Positions 21,305-32,348 of a stretch of DNA of 64,000 bases are shown piece by piece. This stretch comes from Pomphorhynchus laevis (taxonomy: Eukaryota > Acanthocephala > Palaeacanthocephala > Echinorhynchida > Pomphorhynchidae). The notes beneath the pieces are model-generated. The model saw nothing but the letters and a program-made list of their open reading frames with translations. It was not told the DNA's origin and did not search any database. The position numbers and the translations under genes were made by a program. The DNA lies in NCBI GenBank assembly GCA_012934845.2, contig WNNJ02001820.1:62001-126000 (forward strand). Direction: 5' to 3'. Position 1 is the first letter of the stretch. Each line of letters opens with the position of its first letter.

Positions 21305-23764
21305 TCACGGCCTCAGGTCCAGAGGGATCTGAGCCCCTCGGCCGCACCAGCGCGCCGCCCTCTGACTGAACCATTCGGGGTCTCTCACACACCTAAGAGT
21401 CCAGTCAAGGCGGACTATGGTTGGTAATCTCGAGATGAGGAGCTTGAGAAACCTTAGTCTTTGTTCTGGGGGACGTCCTCGTGAGAAGAAGACTAATCCC
21501 GAGATAGCCCAAGTACCCCAGAGGCGCACTTGGGTTATCCCATTCAATGACAGATGCTGGGCCCGTTTCAGAGCCCACCTAGCTTTCTTCAGGATACGTT
21601 TAAGTCTATCCAGGTCAGCTTTCGCCGACCAATTCACCGTAACGGTGAACCCCAGATATTTTACTCGACTCGTGAAGATGGGGAGTGGTTGATGCTGCAA
21701 AATGGAGGAGAGTGTAGAGAGTGCTAGTCTCTTAAGTTTCTTTTTGGTGGCAGGAACGCCATTAAAGACAACCACCTGTGATTTAGAGGAGTTTAAAATA
21801 AGATTGGATGGGGGCAACTGATCTTTTAATCTTAAAAAGAAACGGCTGATGTCAGAGATTACATCTTTGCACCTGCGTCCAGAGAACAAGGCTGTGGTAT
21901 CATCAGCATATACCACTAGATGTTGATCACGTTTAAAATTCTTGAATAGAACAATGGATGCAGCAAGATATAAGATAGGAGAAAGTGGGGATCCTTGAGG
22001 TACACCCGTAATAGGGTAGAACTGACGCGCATCAGGGTCGTCTTCATAGTAGAACCGCTTGGTGTACAGCAATATCTCCACCCTGTTAACAATTCTCGCA
22101 GGCAACCCGAGGGACCTGAGAGAGGAGATAACGAAGGGAATGGAGATCCGGTCAAATGCAGCTGAAAAATCAAGAAAAACAGCCACAGCAAGCTGATGAC
22201 TATTATCCTGACAAAACTGATGCACTTCACCAATTGCTAAATGGACCGAGCGCCCTTTGACAAACCCATGAAAACTCGGTGGGATCAAATTACGCCTATA
22301 TAAATGAACGCAGATTCTACGCGCAAGCGCTTTCTCGTAGATGGATATCAGGGCATTTTGAATCGAAATGGGCCGCAGATCTTTAGGACAAGTGATTAAT
22401 CTCTTTTTAGGTAAAAAAAACTCGACGGCTGATGTTGATGTCCGCTATGTCAGACGGGGAGGCTAATAGCATTGTGATGGCGACCTCCTTTCTCTGACTG
22501 TATGTCAAAAGCTGACAGACACGAGTGGTGAGTGGCGCGTGGGATTTGGAGGTGCCCGGGAGTGGTCCCCAGGAGTTAAGGATATCTGTAACAGATAAGT
22601 CCCTACTCCTGAAGTCACACCAAGGCGGGATTGGTTGGGGAGATTGAGTGGCTCCATAATTATGTAAGGAAAGTGACTCCTCTAAAACTTTGTCAAGGCC
22701 TATGCTACCAATCCAAACCAAGGCTCTATCCTTCCAGCAAACAAACTTCTCCTTCTTGAATATCTTCCAGAAGGAAGCCTGAGAAGGGTTTAGGCGAGCA
22801 ATGCTTGCCCTATCCCTGCTCAGCTGGAGCCTATATCTAGAGCTCCAATATTCATTCGAGAGGATATGTCTGGCGGAAACAGAGAGATTGGGAAGGTGTA
22901 ACATTTTAGCTAGGACCTTGAGCTTTGTTGGAGTAGGATTGTATATTCGACCTTTATAGGTAGTTGAAAGGATCGCGGTAGCTTGCGATGAGGGTAGGAA
23001 TTAAATTCGGTCAAACTCTCAATTCCAATTCTGGGGAAGAGTTGGATAGCTGCCTGAAAGAAGGCCACTCTAATAGGGTCAAAGTGAAACCTTCTTCTAA
23101 GCAACGTATCGTCCTCTAGCCTCCAGCGAATTAGGTCATGAGAGGTGGTCTGTTGTTGACGCGACTGCTCGGTGCAAATGGGTTTCAACAACCACATCTT
23201 ATGTAGCAGTAATATGTCGAGGAGAGAATTTGTTGTAGAGCAATGAAAGGTTGGGGAAGGTGGTTTATGAATAAGATAGTCGATCCTTGCTCTGCGGAGT
23301 GCTGCATTAATCCAACGACCAGTTCTGTCGTTGAAGTCACCAAGTAACATGTCATAACCGCTCCCCAATATTTGATCCAGGAGGTCACGGTTCTTGTGAA
23401 TTTCTCCTGGCCGAATATAGACATTGGCTATGCTTATACGCTTACCGTTCTTACAAAGTGATATAGCTAAACAAGATAGGGCTGGACAAGAGTAGTTTAA
23501 TAGGAGGGATGATCTTAATGAGCTTTTTACTAGGGTTAAAAGACCTTGAGATGAAGAGGAGTGAGGGGGGGTTATGTAAGGAGTAAAGTGGGTGTATATG
23601 TGCTTAGGGATAAATCGAGTAATATCCTGGGGGAGACGGATAGACCGCGTCTCCTGAAGGACTATAACATCTGCATCTCTACCAGATAGAAGGCTAAGGG
23701 CGGAAGCACCTCCCGAATTCCACTGAAGGATATTCAGTGAAAAAGGCCCTTGATTACTTCCCAT
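21305..23764 (-). pseudogene. I-type LINE ORF2: AP endonuclease and reverse transcriptase
   Basis: The start MGSNQGPFSLNILQWNSGGA is the classical N-terminus of this endonuclease type. It is followed by DVIVLQETRS, SIANVYIRPGE, YDMLLGDFNDRTGRW and DILLLHK. The RT reads HGFVKGRSVHLAIGE, motif A VFLDFSAAFDRIS, motif B TGVPQGSPLSPILYLAAS and motif C VVYADDTTALF. The end carries a WFSQRAARWCGRGAQIPLDLR segment. Frame changes lie near 22960 and 22410 (a short A-run at 22415-22420 is suspicious). The catalytic residues of both domains look intact. No RNase H domain is visible. Confidence 0.92.
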
Positions 23765-23798
23765 TGCGTAAGTGTTACCGAAGTGGGACGCCCTCCAC

Positions 23799-24998
23799 CT
23801 AGTCGCAACTAGAGGCGGAAAGGTCGCCTTTACCGCTTCCCGTCACGACAAATGGAGTCGCTTGCCCACGGGCGATATCTTCATTTCCCTCGTTAGCCAT
23901 AGCCCAGATCGAATCCTTCCGAGCAAGCTTCAGAGCAGCTATGCTCAGCGCTGACCCGTTTCGTTTCTTAGATTTTGGTGGCTTCTTAATATTGTTAGTC
24001 TTCCCAGAAGGAGGAGAACGGAAGGATTCCGCTAATTGACCCACTAATTTTTGGACCAATTTTTCAAGTTGAATTATTGATGCCTGATGCTGCATTTCAA
24101 CAAGTTTAAGAATTTCCTTATCCGGCATCCTGTTGTCTTTCTTGTTAGACGAGACAGCTTCCACGAAGCTAGTCGGTTTTGCTGTCACACCCCTGTGTCT
24201 CTTTTGGTACGCTTTAAAGATTTTACACTTTTTTGACCATGCGGGGTGCTCACCACCGCAGTTTGCGCAAAATGGCTTACTTTCGCACTTCTCAGGGTGT
24301 ATAGCAGTTGTACCACACACGCCGCACTTATGAGGTAGAGAACAGCCAGCAGACTAATGCCCCCACTGATGGCAATTGTTGCAGTGAGGGTACGTTAGTG
24401 AGTCGGTTTCGATTATTGAAAATCTCAAATTATACCCCATAAAAGGATTGCATGTCGAAATCGATAGTTTTAGAGCTTCATCAACCGGGGCATTGCAGAA
24501 CGCCACGGGAATGGGGAAGCCTTTAATCCCTTTTATAAAGCGCACGTTAGAGATTTTGTAATCAGTTTCTAGGGCTGATATATCTTGTTCTGAAATGTAT
24601 GTGGGCATGTTATTTATCTTTATTGTTGCCAGGATTGGTTTGGAAGCAATTATACCTTGTTCCGAATGCTCTTTTTTAAAGTAGTCGACGTACGACATTG
24701 CCAGATCAGGAGTGCAGAATGAGATTTTAATCTCAGATTCATAATATTTAATCGCATTGAACAATATCCTTTTTTTAAATCGATCGGCAAAGCCCCTTAT
24801 AAAAACATTGAACATGTTCTGCCTTTCCAGAGGCACCAAAAGTCTGATAATCACGAGGTTGGATAATTTTGGTACCGGGGGAGTTCCCCTTTCGAAATAT
24901 ATTCAAGAGAAGCTAAATCTCCACTTACCTCGTTTATTGCATTGGCAGGAAAATTAGTTTTCATTGAGTTCTTTGAACGCTCCGACATGCTAAATTTA
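23799..24998 (-). pseudogene. I-type LINE ORF1 (gag-like, CCHC zinc knuckles)
   Basis: The likely start is ATG at 24998 or 24986 (MSKFSMSERSKNS). A frame change near 24850 separates this from 24354-24854 (ATIKINNMPTYISEQDISAL; GFPIPVAFCNAPVDEALKLS; TYPHCNNCHQWGH). A stop near 24355 precedes 23799-24320 (CGTTAIHPEKCESKPFCANC; GGEHPAWSKKCKIFKAYQKR). Three knuckles can be recognised. The middle part resembles the RRM-like half of Jockey/I gag proteins. Expected role: binding of element RNA. Confidence 0.88.
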
Positions 24999-25009
24999 CT
25001 CATTTTTTG

Positions 25010-25235
25010 AAAATTAATTAAATAACGACTGAAATGTTGGAAAGTGCATCACAAAACAACAGAAGCGTATACACAAAACGAAAGCGAACGTACAAAAAAA
25101 TGTGTAAAAAATTTATAAAAAGCAACAGTTTAAGTATATTATTGTTTTTTTGTGTGTTTTGTGTGTTTTTTCCTTAATAAATCAATTATATATATTATAA
25201 TCAGTATTATTTGGGTGCAAATTTCGGTAGCAAAA
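25010..25235. other. Spacer between two head-to-head I-type LINEs
   Basis: AT-rich DNA of about 225 bp made of the two 5' leaders. It holds repeated tttttgtgtgttttgtg on one side and acaaaacgaaag on the other. No monomer array is present, unlike the L2-type pair. Confidence 0.55.
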
Positions 25236-25238
25236 ACA

Positions 25239-26135
25239 TGTCGGAGCTTTCAAAAGATTCCTATTTTCCTGCTTAATTCAACGAAATTCAAGCTAAAAAT
25301 GTAAATGTTCAAGTAAGTTCTGCTTCTCAACGATCTAACATAAGGTCAGTAGTGTTTTTTGTCATCTGGTGATGGGAGGTGCATCCCCCATCCCCAAATT
25401 GAAGAACTTGGTAATTATAAAAGTAATACGACTTATTGAAAGGCACGAACTTTACAATATATTTTTGAGATCCTTTTCTAAGCTACTTCAAATAGATTTC
25501 TTTTTAACTCGGTGAAACTTTACCCTTCCGAGGTGAAAGCGTCTTTCGTAACATCCGATCTCGCTAAAAAGTATTCGGGATTTTTTTTCGCTAACCTAGC
25601 TGATTATGGCCAATTTTCATTCAAACACATACTCGCTTCTTTAAAAATTAAGAACCTTCCTTGCGCTTTGGATAAGGAGGATGTAGATTCACTCATGTCA
25701 ACATTTAAGATTACGATTTTTAGGCTAATCGTGGGTAGGGATGGCTCCCCTATCTCGGTTGGATTCTGCTCCGCTCCGGTGGATGTGGCAGAATGCTCGG
25801 CGAAGTTATCATCTACCCCATTCACGGGGTTAAATATACGTTTTACCATAACTGAAAAAGACGAGTTGACTTACCCCCACTGCAGCCGGTGTCACAAATG
25901 GAAGCACTGGGCCTCCAGCTGCAGTGGGACCACTACATGCGGGATTTGCAGTTCTGTTAGCTGCGATTCTCTTATATCGAACGACCGTTGTATGCCCCAC
26001 CCCATACTGCTCAAACTGCGGGGGGGGTGGAGCCATCCTGCCTGTGGCAGGAAGTGCAGTGTCTTCAAACAATACAGAAGCCTGTTCATGAAACCTACTC
26101 AACCTGCCCAGTCCTTTGTGCAGACTGCTGCCTCG
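25239..26135 (+). pseudogene. I-type LINE ORF1 (gag-like), broken
   Basis: The start MSELSKDSYFPA is followed at once by a stop (TAA at 25275). The main open part, 25512-26138, encodes LASLKIKNLPCALDKEDVDS, GSPISVGFCSAPVDVAE and the first knuckle TYPHCSRCHKWKHWASSC. Remnants of the other knuckles follow (CGICSS; HPACGRKCSVFKQYRS). It is homologous throughout to ORF1 of copy 1. Confidence 0.85.
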
Positions 26136-26475
26136 TAGATGGACGATTCAGACATTATTAACACAATTGACGTCAAAAACTAAATAACTTATAGAATGGA
26201 AAAGTTAGTTCTCACGGTCCTGATAGCATTTGGCACGAATCCTTCTGTCCCAGTATCTTCCGTCGTTCAGGAGTCAAATAAGATGGGGGCTTCGGACCAT
26301 TCCGCCACCCCCAATCAAGATAGGAAAAATGATAAGAGGCAGACAGCGATGGGGAAATGAAGATGCTGCCAAATTGCAAGGACCTACCCCGGGCGGGGCT
26401 AGTGGCGGGGAGGGCAACCCTCTGCACCTAGCTCTGTCTAGGTAGGCAATCCCCCAATCCAACTAATCCATCACA

Positions 26476-28480
26476 ATGCAGAGTACTCGTGAGCCTTTTT
26501 CACTGAATATCCTTCAGTGGAATTCGGGAGGTGCTTCTGCCCTTAGACTTATATCTGGTAGAGACGCAGATGATATAGCCTTTAGGAGACAATGTCTATC
26601 CGTCTCCCCAGGACATTACTCGATTTATCCCAAAGCATATCTGTTCCAACTATACTCCGTATATAACCCAACCTCACTCCTCTTCATCTCAAGGACTCTT
26701 GACTTTAGTTAAGTGCTCATTAAGGTCATCCCTTCAATTAAATTACTCGTGTCCAGCCATGTCTTGTTTAGTAGTTTCACTCAGTAAGAATGGTAAACGC
26801 CTCAGTCTAGCCAATGTCTACATCCGTCCAGGAAAGATTCACAAGAACTGTGACCTCCTGGATAGTATTATTGACAGCGGTTATGATATGGTACTAGGTG
26901 ACTTCAACGACAGAACTGGTCGTTGGATCAATACAGCACTTCGCAGAGCTAGGAACGGTTATCTTATTCACAAACCCCCATCCCCTACCTTTCATTGCAC
27001 ATCAACAAATTCTATCCTCGACATTTTACTGCTTCACTCGAGGTGGCTGTTAAAACCCCTCTGCACAGAGCAGCCGGGCCAGCAATTGTCAACCTCTCAT
27101 GACTTAATTCGTTGGAAAATTGAGAAAGATATGTTGCTTCGAAGGAGGTTTCACTTTGATCCGATCAGAGTGGCCTTCTTTCGAGCGGCTATCAAACTCT
27201 TTCCCAGCATAGGAAATGAGAGTCTGACCGAATTTTATACCAACCTCTTTTCGCAAGCTACCGCAATTTTATCGACTACCTATAAAGGTCGTATATACAA
27301 TCCCACTCCGACGAAACTCAAGGTCCTAGCGAAACCGTTTAACATCCCTAATCTCTCTGTTTCCGCCAGACAGGCTCTCTCGAATGAATACTGGAGCACT
27401 AGATATAGGTTCCAGCTGAGTAGGGATAGGACGAGTATTGCTCATCTTAATCCTTCTCAGTCTTCCTTTTGGAAGATTTTCAATAAGGAGAAGTTTGTTT
27501 GCTGGAAGGATAGAACATTGGGTTGGATAGGAAATGTAGGCCTTGATAAAGTTTTGGAGGAGTCACTAGCCCTACACAACTATGGAGCCACTCAATCACC
27601 TCAACCAATCCCGCCTTGGTGTAACTTCAGGAGTAGGGATCTATCTGTTACGGATATCCTTAACTCCTGGGGTCCACTCCTGGGCACCTCTAAATCCGTC
27701 GCTCCACTTTCTTCTCGGGTCTGTCAGCTTTTGACAGCTGATCAGAGAAGAGAGGTGGACCGTCACAATGCTTTTAGCCTCCTCATCCGATGTAGCAGGT
27801 ATCAATATTAGTAAACGTGTTTTTATCCGTAAGGTTAAATCCTGCTCTTGTCCTAAAGACCTGCGTCATATCTCGATACAAAATGCCCTCGTGTCGATTT
27901 ACGAGAAAGCGCTTGCGCGTTAAATCCGCAAACATATATTGAGGCGTAATTTGATCCCTCCTGATTTTCATGGGTTCGCCAAAGGGCGCTCGGTTCATTC
28001 AGCAGTTGGTGAGGTGGATCAGTTAATTTATTCAAAATATTTAAACGCGAACAACGTTTTGTGGTGTACGATGACGACACCAAGCCCTGTTCTCTGGACA
28101 CAGGTGTAAATACATAGTCTCTGACATCAGCCGTTTCTTTTTAAGATTGTAAGACCAGTTTCCAATATCCAATCTTATTTTAAACTCCGCCAAATCGCAG
28201 GCGGTTGTCTTTCATAGCACCCCTGCTACAAAGCAAAAACTTAAGAGATTAGCATTCTCTGCGCTATCCTCCATATTTGCATCTGAACACATCCCCACCT
28301 TCACAAGTTGAAACTTGTGAAGTTGAAACTTCCTTCTCTTCAGTTAAAACTGAAGAGAAGGATGAAAGCATGGAGTATCTTGGTTTTATCCGACTCTGAA
28401 GGTTTTTCTATTTTTAAAGTAGCAAGGAAACGTGCTCGAAATGAAAATGCTTCAAATAAAAATTTGTTAAGCATGTGGAA
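26476..28480 (+). pseudogene. I-type LINE ORF2 remnant: endonuclease and start of RT
   Basis: MQSTREPFSLNILQWNSGGA begins the frame, which breaks near 26560-26700 and then runs openly at 26699-27811. That stretch contains LANVYIRPGKIHKNCDLLDS, YDMVLGDFNDRTGRW and ILDILLLHSRWLLKPLCTEQ, followed by the linker to SRVCQLLTADQRREVDRHN. Beyond 27811 only scraps of the RT are readable (ISIQNALVSIYEKALAR near 27872-27920; EYLGF near 28370). Confidence 0.88.
28299..28361. repeat. Two adjacent perfect hairpins inside the LINE remnant
   Basis: CTTCACAAGT-TGAA-ACTTGTGAAG (28299-28322) is followed within 10 bp by CCTTCTCTTCAGTT-AA-AACTGAAGAGAAGG (28332-28361). Both stems are perfect (10 and 14 bp). The corresponding LINE sequence at about 21680 (reverse strand) has no such hairpins, so they were added here. 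Confidence 0.85.
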
Positions 28481-28500
28481 CTACACTTTCCTATAGATGC

Positions 28501-28861
28501 ATGTAAAATAGACGCATCGATTGTAACTCGTAGGAAGACATATCCTTGATCAGTTGGAATATAGAACCCTTAGAAATCTAGCACAATATTCCAATTTTAA
28601 TAATGAAGATGTTCTCTTTCTACAGGCGGCGCGTTTTCCACTTGTTTTGAAAACTTTAAATATACAATTCTAACATTACCCAATTTTCACATAAAGTTGA
28701 CGGTTGGTTAGAGTTAACCCTGATCTCAATTACTAGCAAGCGTGTCATAAGCTTGTGTACAGGGATTTGAAAGAAGAAATGGTCCAAAAATCAGTTTTCA
28801 ACCTACGAAGACTGGTACACAAGCTTACAAAAAAAGAAATCTGAGTTTTCAACAAATAATA
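28501..28861. other. Spacer with one inverted repeat
   Basis: TAAGCTTGTGTAC (28748-28760) and its exact complement (28815-28827) enclose 54 bp. Otherwise nothing is recognised; decayed LINE sequence is possible. Confidence 0.5.
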
Positions 28862-29093
28862 ATGATTAAATCAGCTAACTGAGTCTACGTATTGTTATAT
28901 AATTATAAAATAAACAAAACATAATAATGCTAAATCAAAATTTAATAATTTAATAATAAAATTAATAATTGTTTTTAGATTTTCTATAATTTAAATCAAG
29001 TTAAAAAAAATAAAAAATAAAATTTAAAATAAACGTCATTTTTATGAATTGACTAATAAATAACAGACGTTGTATCAGAATAAGAATTAGAGG

Positions 29094-29156
29094 TCATCAG
29101 GAGGAACTGCTATGCTATCAGGTTTCGGCCCCTAACTCCTCTATCCAACATAGCAG
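29094..29156 (-). ncRNA. Conserved 3' hairpin of the Penelope-like element
   Basis: On the element strand CTGCTATG (29149-29156) pairs with CATAGCAG (29108-29115). The roughly 33-nt interior ends in GAAAC (29122-29126). CTGATGA (29094-29100) lies just downstream. The same 8-bp stem occurs at 38917-38966, 42751-42799 and 59723-59771 with changes that keep most pairs. The GAAAC and CTGATGA boxes recall a hammerhead but in swapped order, so I do not call one. Confidence 0.55.
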
Positions 29157-29230
29157 CGGGGCCAAATACATGCTAATGATGTATTTCCTCTGAAATAACT
29201 ATCTAGTATCTTATTCTAATGCAAAGTATA

Positions 29231-31945
29231 TTATTTATTATCCATCCATAAAAATTTGCCACTTAAGAGTTTAAATTTATTCTTTATATTATTGTGTTGA
29301 TTTATATATTTTACTATTTTCTGCTTGATGTTATTTTTATAGTAACCTAGTTTAAAATATGTATCTATTAAATTATTTAAATGATTTTGAAGAAATACAA
29401 TATCATTACATATTGTTGCAATTCTTAAAATTTCATTATTTAATGTATTATATTTTATATTATATGGTATGCATGAATGCTCATGCAAAAATATGTTTCT
29501 TGTAAATTTAAATATGTCATCTTTACGATATAAATTAATAGTAGTTTTAGTTAATGTTAATTTAATGTTCATATCTAGATATACACCTTCTTTATCATTA
29601 ATATTGGTTTTGTTAAGAATAAGGCTTTCTGGATAAATGTGCTCACTAATTGAATAAAAATTATTAGAATTAAATACACATATATCATTAATGTATTGAA
29701 ATATATATTTCATATATTTATATTGTTTAGATTTAGTTTTTACACAGTTATGAATAAATTCATATTCTATAAAGCTTAAAAACAAGACGGCTATAATTAG
29801 GCTACTATTACCACCAATTAAAACACCTTTTACTTGTCTAAATATAGATGTTCCTACTTTTAAATAATTTTGATTTATCAAAATATTTAAGGATTCTATT
29901 AATTCAATTTTATCCATATATTTATATTTATTTGATGGTTTAATTTTTGTTAGATAGGCGTTATAATTATTATAACATATATATGTATATCTTTTTCCGA
30001 ATATAAGATTAATTAATTTTACTAACGCTTCTTTAATATCTACTAAACCTAGATTTGTATAAAGAGTACTAAAATCGTATGTATTTATATTTTGAAAATT
30101 TATTCCTTTTGTCTGTTTTAAAAATTCTTTTATAGAATTAATACTGAAATAGTGTTTTATACCAGTATTAATTTCGATTACCTTGCAATATTTTTTAAAG
30201 TGTGCTTTTATTACTTTAAGTATTTTATTCATATAGACAGAAAGTGATTTTAATGTACATTTAGACGCACTACTTATGAACCTAGGTTTTATTGGATTGT
30301 TATGTAATTTTGGATTCCAATATAATATAGGTATAGTTTTATTATCTAATTCAAACTTTATACCCTTTTTATCCAATATAGAACAGTGACTTGTAATAAT
30401 TGTTTCAAAACTCAACTCACTACGTTCATATGTTGGATTTACATTTAAATCATTAGAATTAACCTCTTTCACTAGTATATCATAATAAAGCTTTTTGCAT
30501 ATGAAGACAAAGTTATTACTAGCTTTATCAATAGTTGTTATTATATAATTATCCTTTAATTTAGTAAGTTCTTTATACATATCTTTATTAATTTTATCTT
30601 TCCTTTTATAATTGTTTGTTATTTTCATTTTATTTTTAATTTTATCAAATATATAATATTTCCAAATTTTTATCTTAGATATATTCGAGCTTTCACTATT
30701 AATCAGCTTACTAAAGTAATCATTTAAGTTATTATATAACGAATTGTAAATTTTATTTTTGTCGTTGTTATTATTTAATCTATATTTATACCCTTTTGAT
30801 AGCAGCTTTCTTAATTCACAATTTTCAATGAATTCTAGATTATGGGTACATATATGTTCATTTATTTTATCAAAACTAACACTTTTACAATTGCATTCTG
30901 TTTCCATAATGTTTCTAATATTATCGTTACATATTGATTTTAATTCTTTATTATAATTACAAATTTTTCGTCCTAATGGTGGTAGGAGTTTATACCTTAT
31001 TTTAGGAATATATTTACTTAAATCTGACCCTATTATTTCTTTACTTTTAGAATTATTTAAAAGTCCGGCTATATTTATGTTATCTATACATTTATTAATG
31101 AAGTTTATGGTTAATGTATATTTTCTATTGTTATTATTAACATTTATTGTACGATTATAGTATTTTGTATTACAATAACTGTCTATTATACAACTTAGCC
31201 TATCATAGTCGTTAATTAATTTTTGATTTATTGAACATATGATATCTTTAGAAAAACTTCTTATATTTACATAAAGATCTTTTAGCTTATTATCTCTTAA
31301 AAGTTGTTTTAATATTTCTAATTGTTCATTTATATACATATCTTTTTTAATATTTTTAACTCTATTTTTCCTATTCCTTTTATCACCATGAGTTCTTCGT
31401 TTGCGTCTAACCGGATTATTATAATATAGTTGTTTATTATGTATTATACTACTTCTGCCAATTCCTTGTACCACGTCATTCAATCCTAATGGGTACATGG
31501 AATTAAGCGTTTTAATCCAAAAATCTTCTTTTTCTAATAGTTTTTGATTTAATATTGAAATGTTTTCTTCGATAATATGTTCTAAAATAAATAATTTACA
31601 GTTTTTAATATCATGTCCTATTAATCTCATATGTTTATGAAATATAGTTTGACTATTATGCTGTATATTATATATGTGTTGCCTAAACCTAGTTTTTAAC
31701 ATTTGATATGTTTTTCCTATATATTGCAATCCACATGTGCATTGTATTAGATACACTACACCTGCGGTATTGCAGTTACAATTATTATTAATATTTAATG
31801 AAAAACATTTGTTTGTCGTATTACTTACGATACAATTATTATTATTTATAACATCACAAACTATACAATTTTTTCTGTTACATTTAAAAGATCTAAAATT
31901 GAAATCATTAGTACTTACGTATTTTTCCAATATGGTTGAGTACAT
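29231..31945 (-). CDS. Penelope-like ORF: N-terminal GIY-YIG nuclease plus reverse transcriptase
   Basis: This is a 904-codon uninterrupted frame. Residues 22-30 hold CNRKNCIVC, a zinc-type motif. GIY-YIG follows, with GVVYLI (62-67), YIGKT (75-79), the RFRQH Arg (86) and the likely catalytic Glu in KEDFWIKTLN (E140), then PLGLN. The central part has TIDKASNNFVFI and LYWNPKLHNNPIKPRFISSA. RT motif A, TYDFSTLYTN, is near residue 620. Motif B, GVLIGGNSSLIIAVLFLSFI, is near 705. Motif C reads YINDI near 750, where YxDD is expected. The 39.5-kb copy has YNDDI there, and the other copies read more like SSPIIADLF in motif B. The frame is open but the RT is probably impaired. Confidence 0.93.
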   Translation of the reverse strand: MYSTILEKYVSTNDFNFRSFKCNRKNCIVCDVINNNNCIVSNTTNKCFSLNINNNCNCNTAGVVYLIQCTCGLQYIGKTYQMLKTRFRQHIYNIQHNSQTIFHKHMRLIGHDIKNCKLFILEHIIEENISILNQKLLEKEDFWIKTLNSMYPLGLNDVVQGIGRSSIIHNKQLYYNNPVRRKRRTHGDKRNRKNRVKNIKKDMYINEQLEILKQLLRDNKLKDLYVNIRSFSKDIICSINQKLINDYDRLSCIIDSYCNTKYYNRTINVNNNNRKYTLTINFINKCIDNINIAGLLNNSKSKEIIGSDLSKYIPKIRYKLLPPLGRKICNYNKELKSICNDNIRNIMETECNCKSVSFDKINEHICTHNLEFIENCELRKLLSKGYKYRLNNNNDKNKIYNSLYNNLNDYFSKLINSESSNISKIKIWKYYIFDKIKNKMKITNNYKRKDKINKDMYKELTKLKDNYIITTIDKASNNFVFICKKLYYDILVKEVNSNDLNVNPTYERSELSFETIITSHCSILDKKGIKFELDNKTIPILYWNPKLHNNPIKPRFISSASKCTLKSLSVYMNKILKVIKAHFKKYCKVIEINTGIKHYFSINSIKEFLKQTKGINFQNINTYDFSTLYTNLGLVDIKEALVKLINLIFGKRYTYICYNNYNAYLTKIKPSNKYKYMDKIELIESLNILINQNYLKVGTSIFRQVKGVLIGGNSSLIIAVLFLSFIEYEFIHNCVKTKSKQYKYMKYIFQYINDICVFNSNNFYSISEHIYPESLILNKTNINDKEGVYLDMNIKLTLTKTTINLYRKDDIFKFTRNIFLHEHSCIPYNIKYNTLNNEILRIATICNDIVFLQNHLNNLIDTYFKLGYYKNNIKQKIVKYINQHNNIKNKFKLLSGKFLWMDNK

Positions 31946-32230
31946 GTAACTTTTAAGTCATAATTTTTAACGTTGCTTTTTCGGTGTCGCCACCTAGTTT
32001 AGTTGACTCAGACTAAACTTACAACGGGCCATCCAGCAGCATCTGACAGGGGGCTGCCCTGCTTAAGGCGGTTGCAGGCTGGAACAAGATCTATAAAGAT
32101 CTACCACCTTCACTCCACGCGCTACGCGACCTAGCTATTGGCCATTACCTGGTCTCTTAAACGTGATCACGTGAAGCAGTTTACATTTAAAAGTGTAAAC
32201 ACCTTGGGATTCAAACTTCTCCCTTTTTTA
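31946..32230 (-). promoter_or_regulatory. 5' leader of the Penelope-like element with strong hairpins
   Basis: The leader is GC-richer than its surroundings. It holds GGTG-GCGA-CACC followed by GAAA (31979-31994 on the element strand), GTTTAGT/ACTAAAC (31997-32018), AGATCT/AGATCT near 32090-32105, the palindrome ACGTGATCACGT (32161-32172) and GTTTACA/TGTAAAC (32179-32200). The first has a GNRA tetraloop and resembles hammerhead stem II plus GAAA, but no CUGANGA precedes it. The leader may carry the promoter and RNA-processing signals. Confidence 0.5.
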
Positions 32231-32348
32231 ACAATTTATAATTCATCAAACTTGTTTGAAAATAAGAAAAAATAATAGTAAAGTCGTAACCAATAATACA
32301 TAGTTTCAGTATTTCTGGCAGAGGTCATATTACCGGGAAAACAAAGTC

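Larger units (their letters stand above)
21176..25005 (-). mobile_element. I-type LINE, copy 1, nearly full length
   Basis: Minus-strand element with ORF1 (gag-like, about 23799-24998), ORF2 (21305-23764) and a 3' tail of TAAG repeats at 21177-21193. Its 5' end, at about 25010, faces a second copy starting near 25230. I-type LINEs carry a gag-like ORF1 with CCHC zinc knuckles, then an AP endonuclease and RT; this order is seen. I count about three frame breaks. Confidence 0.92.
25230..28500 (+). mobile_element. I-type LINE, copy 2, 3'-truncated and interrupted by hairpins
   Basis: Plus-strand copy with ORF1 (from ATG at 25239) and ORF2 (from 26476) through the endonuclease and into the RT. 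The RT is badly eroded after 27800. It lacks motif A and carries two perfect hairpins at 28299-28361. It is more decayed than copy 1 and divergent from it, so it is not a simple inverted duplicate. Confidence 0.88.
28862..32340 (-). mobile_element. Penelope-like element, copy 1, nearly full length
   Basis: Minus-strand element. It has a 5' leader (31946 to about 32230), a single long ORF (29231-31945) and a 3' region (28862-29230) with a conserved hairpin. The 3' terminus, cagttagctgatttaat on the element strand, is shared with the fragment ending at 60025. The nuclease lies N-terminal to the RT, which is the permuted order described for Naiad/Chlamys-type Penelope elements, not the usual C-terminal one. 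Several other copies and fragments occur in the window. Confidence 0.92.
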
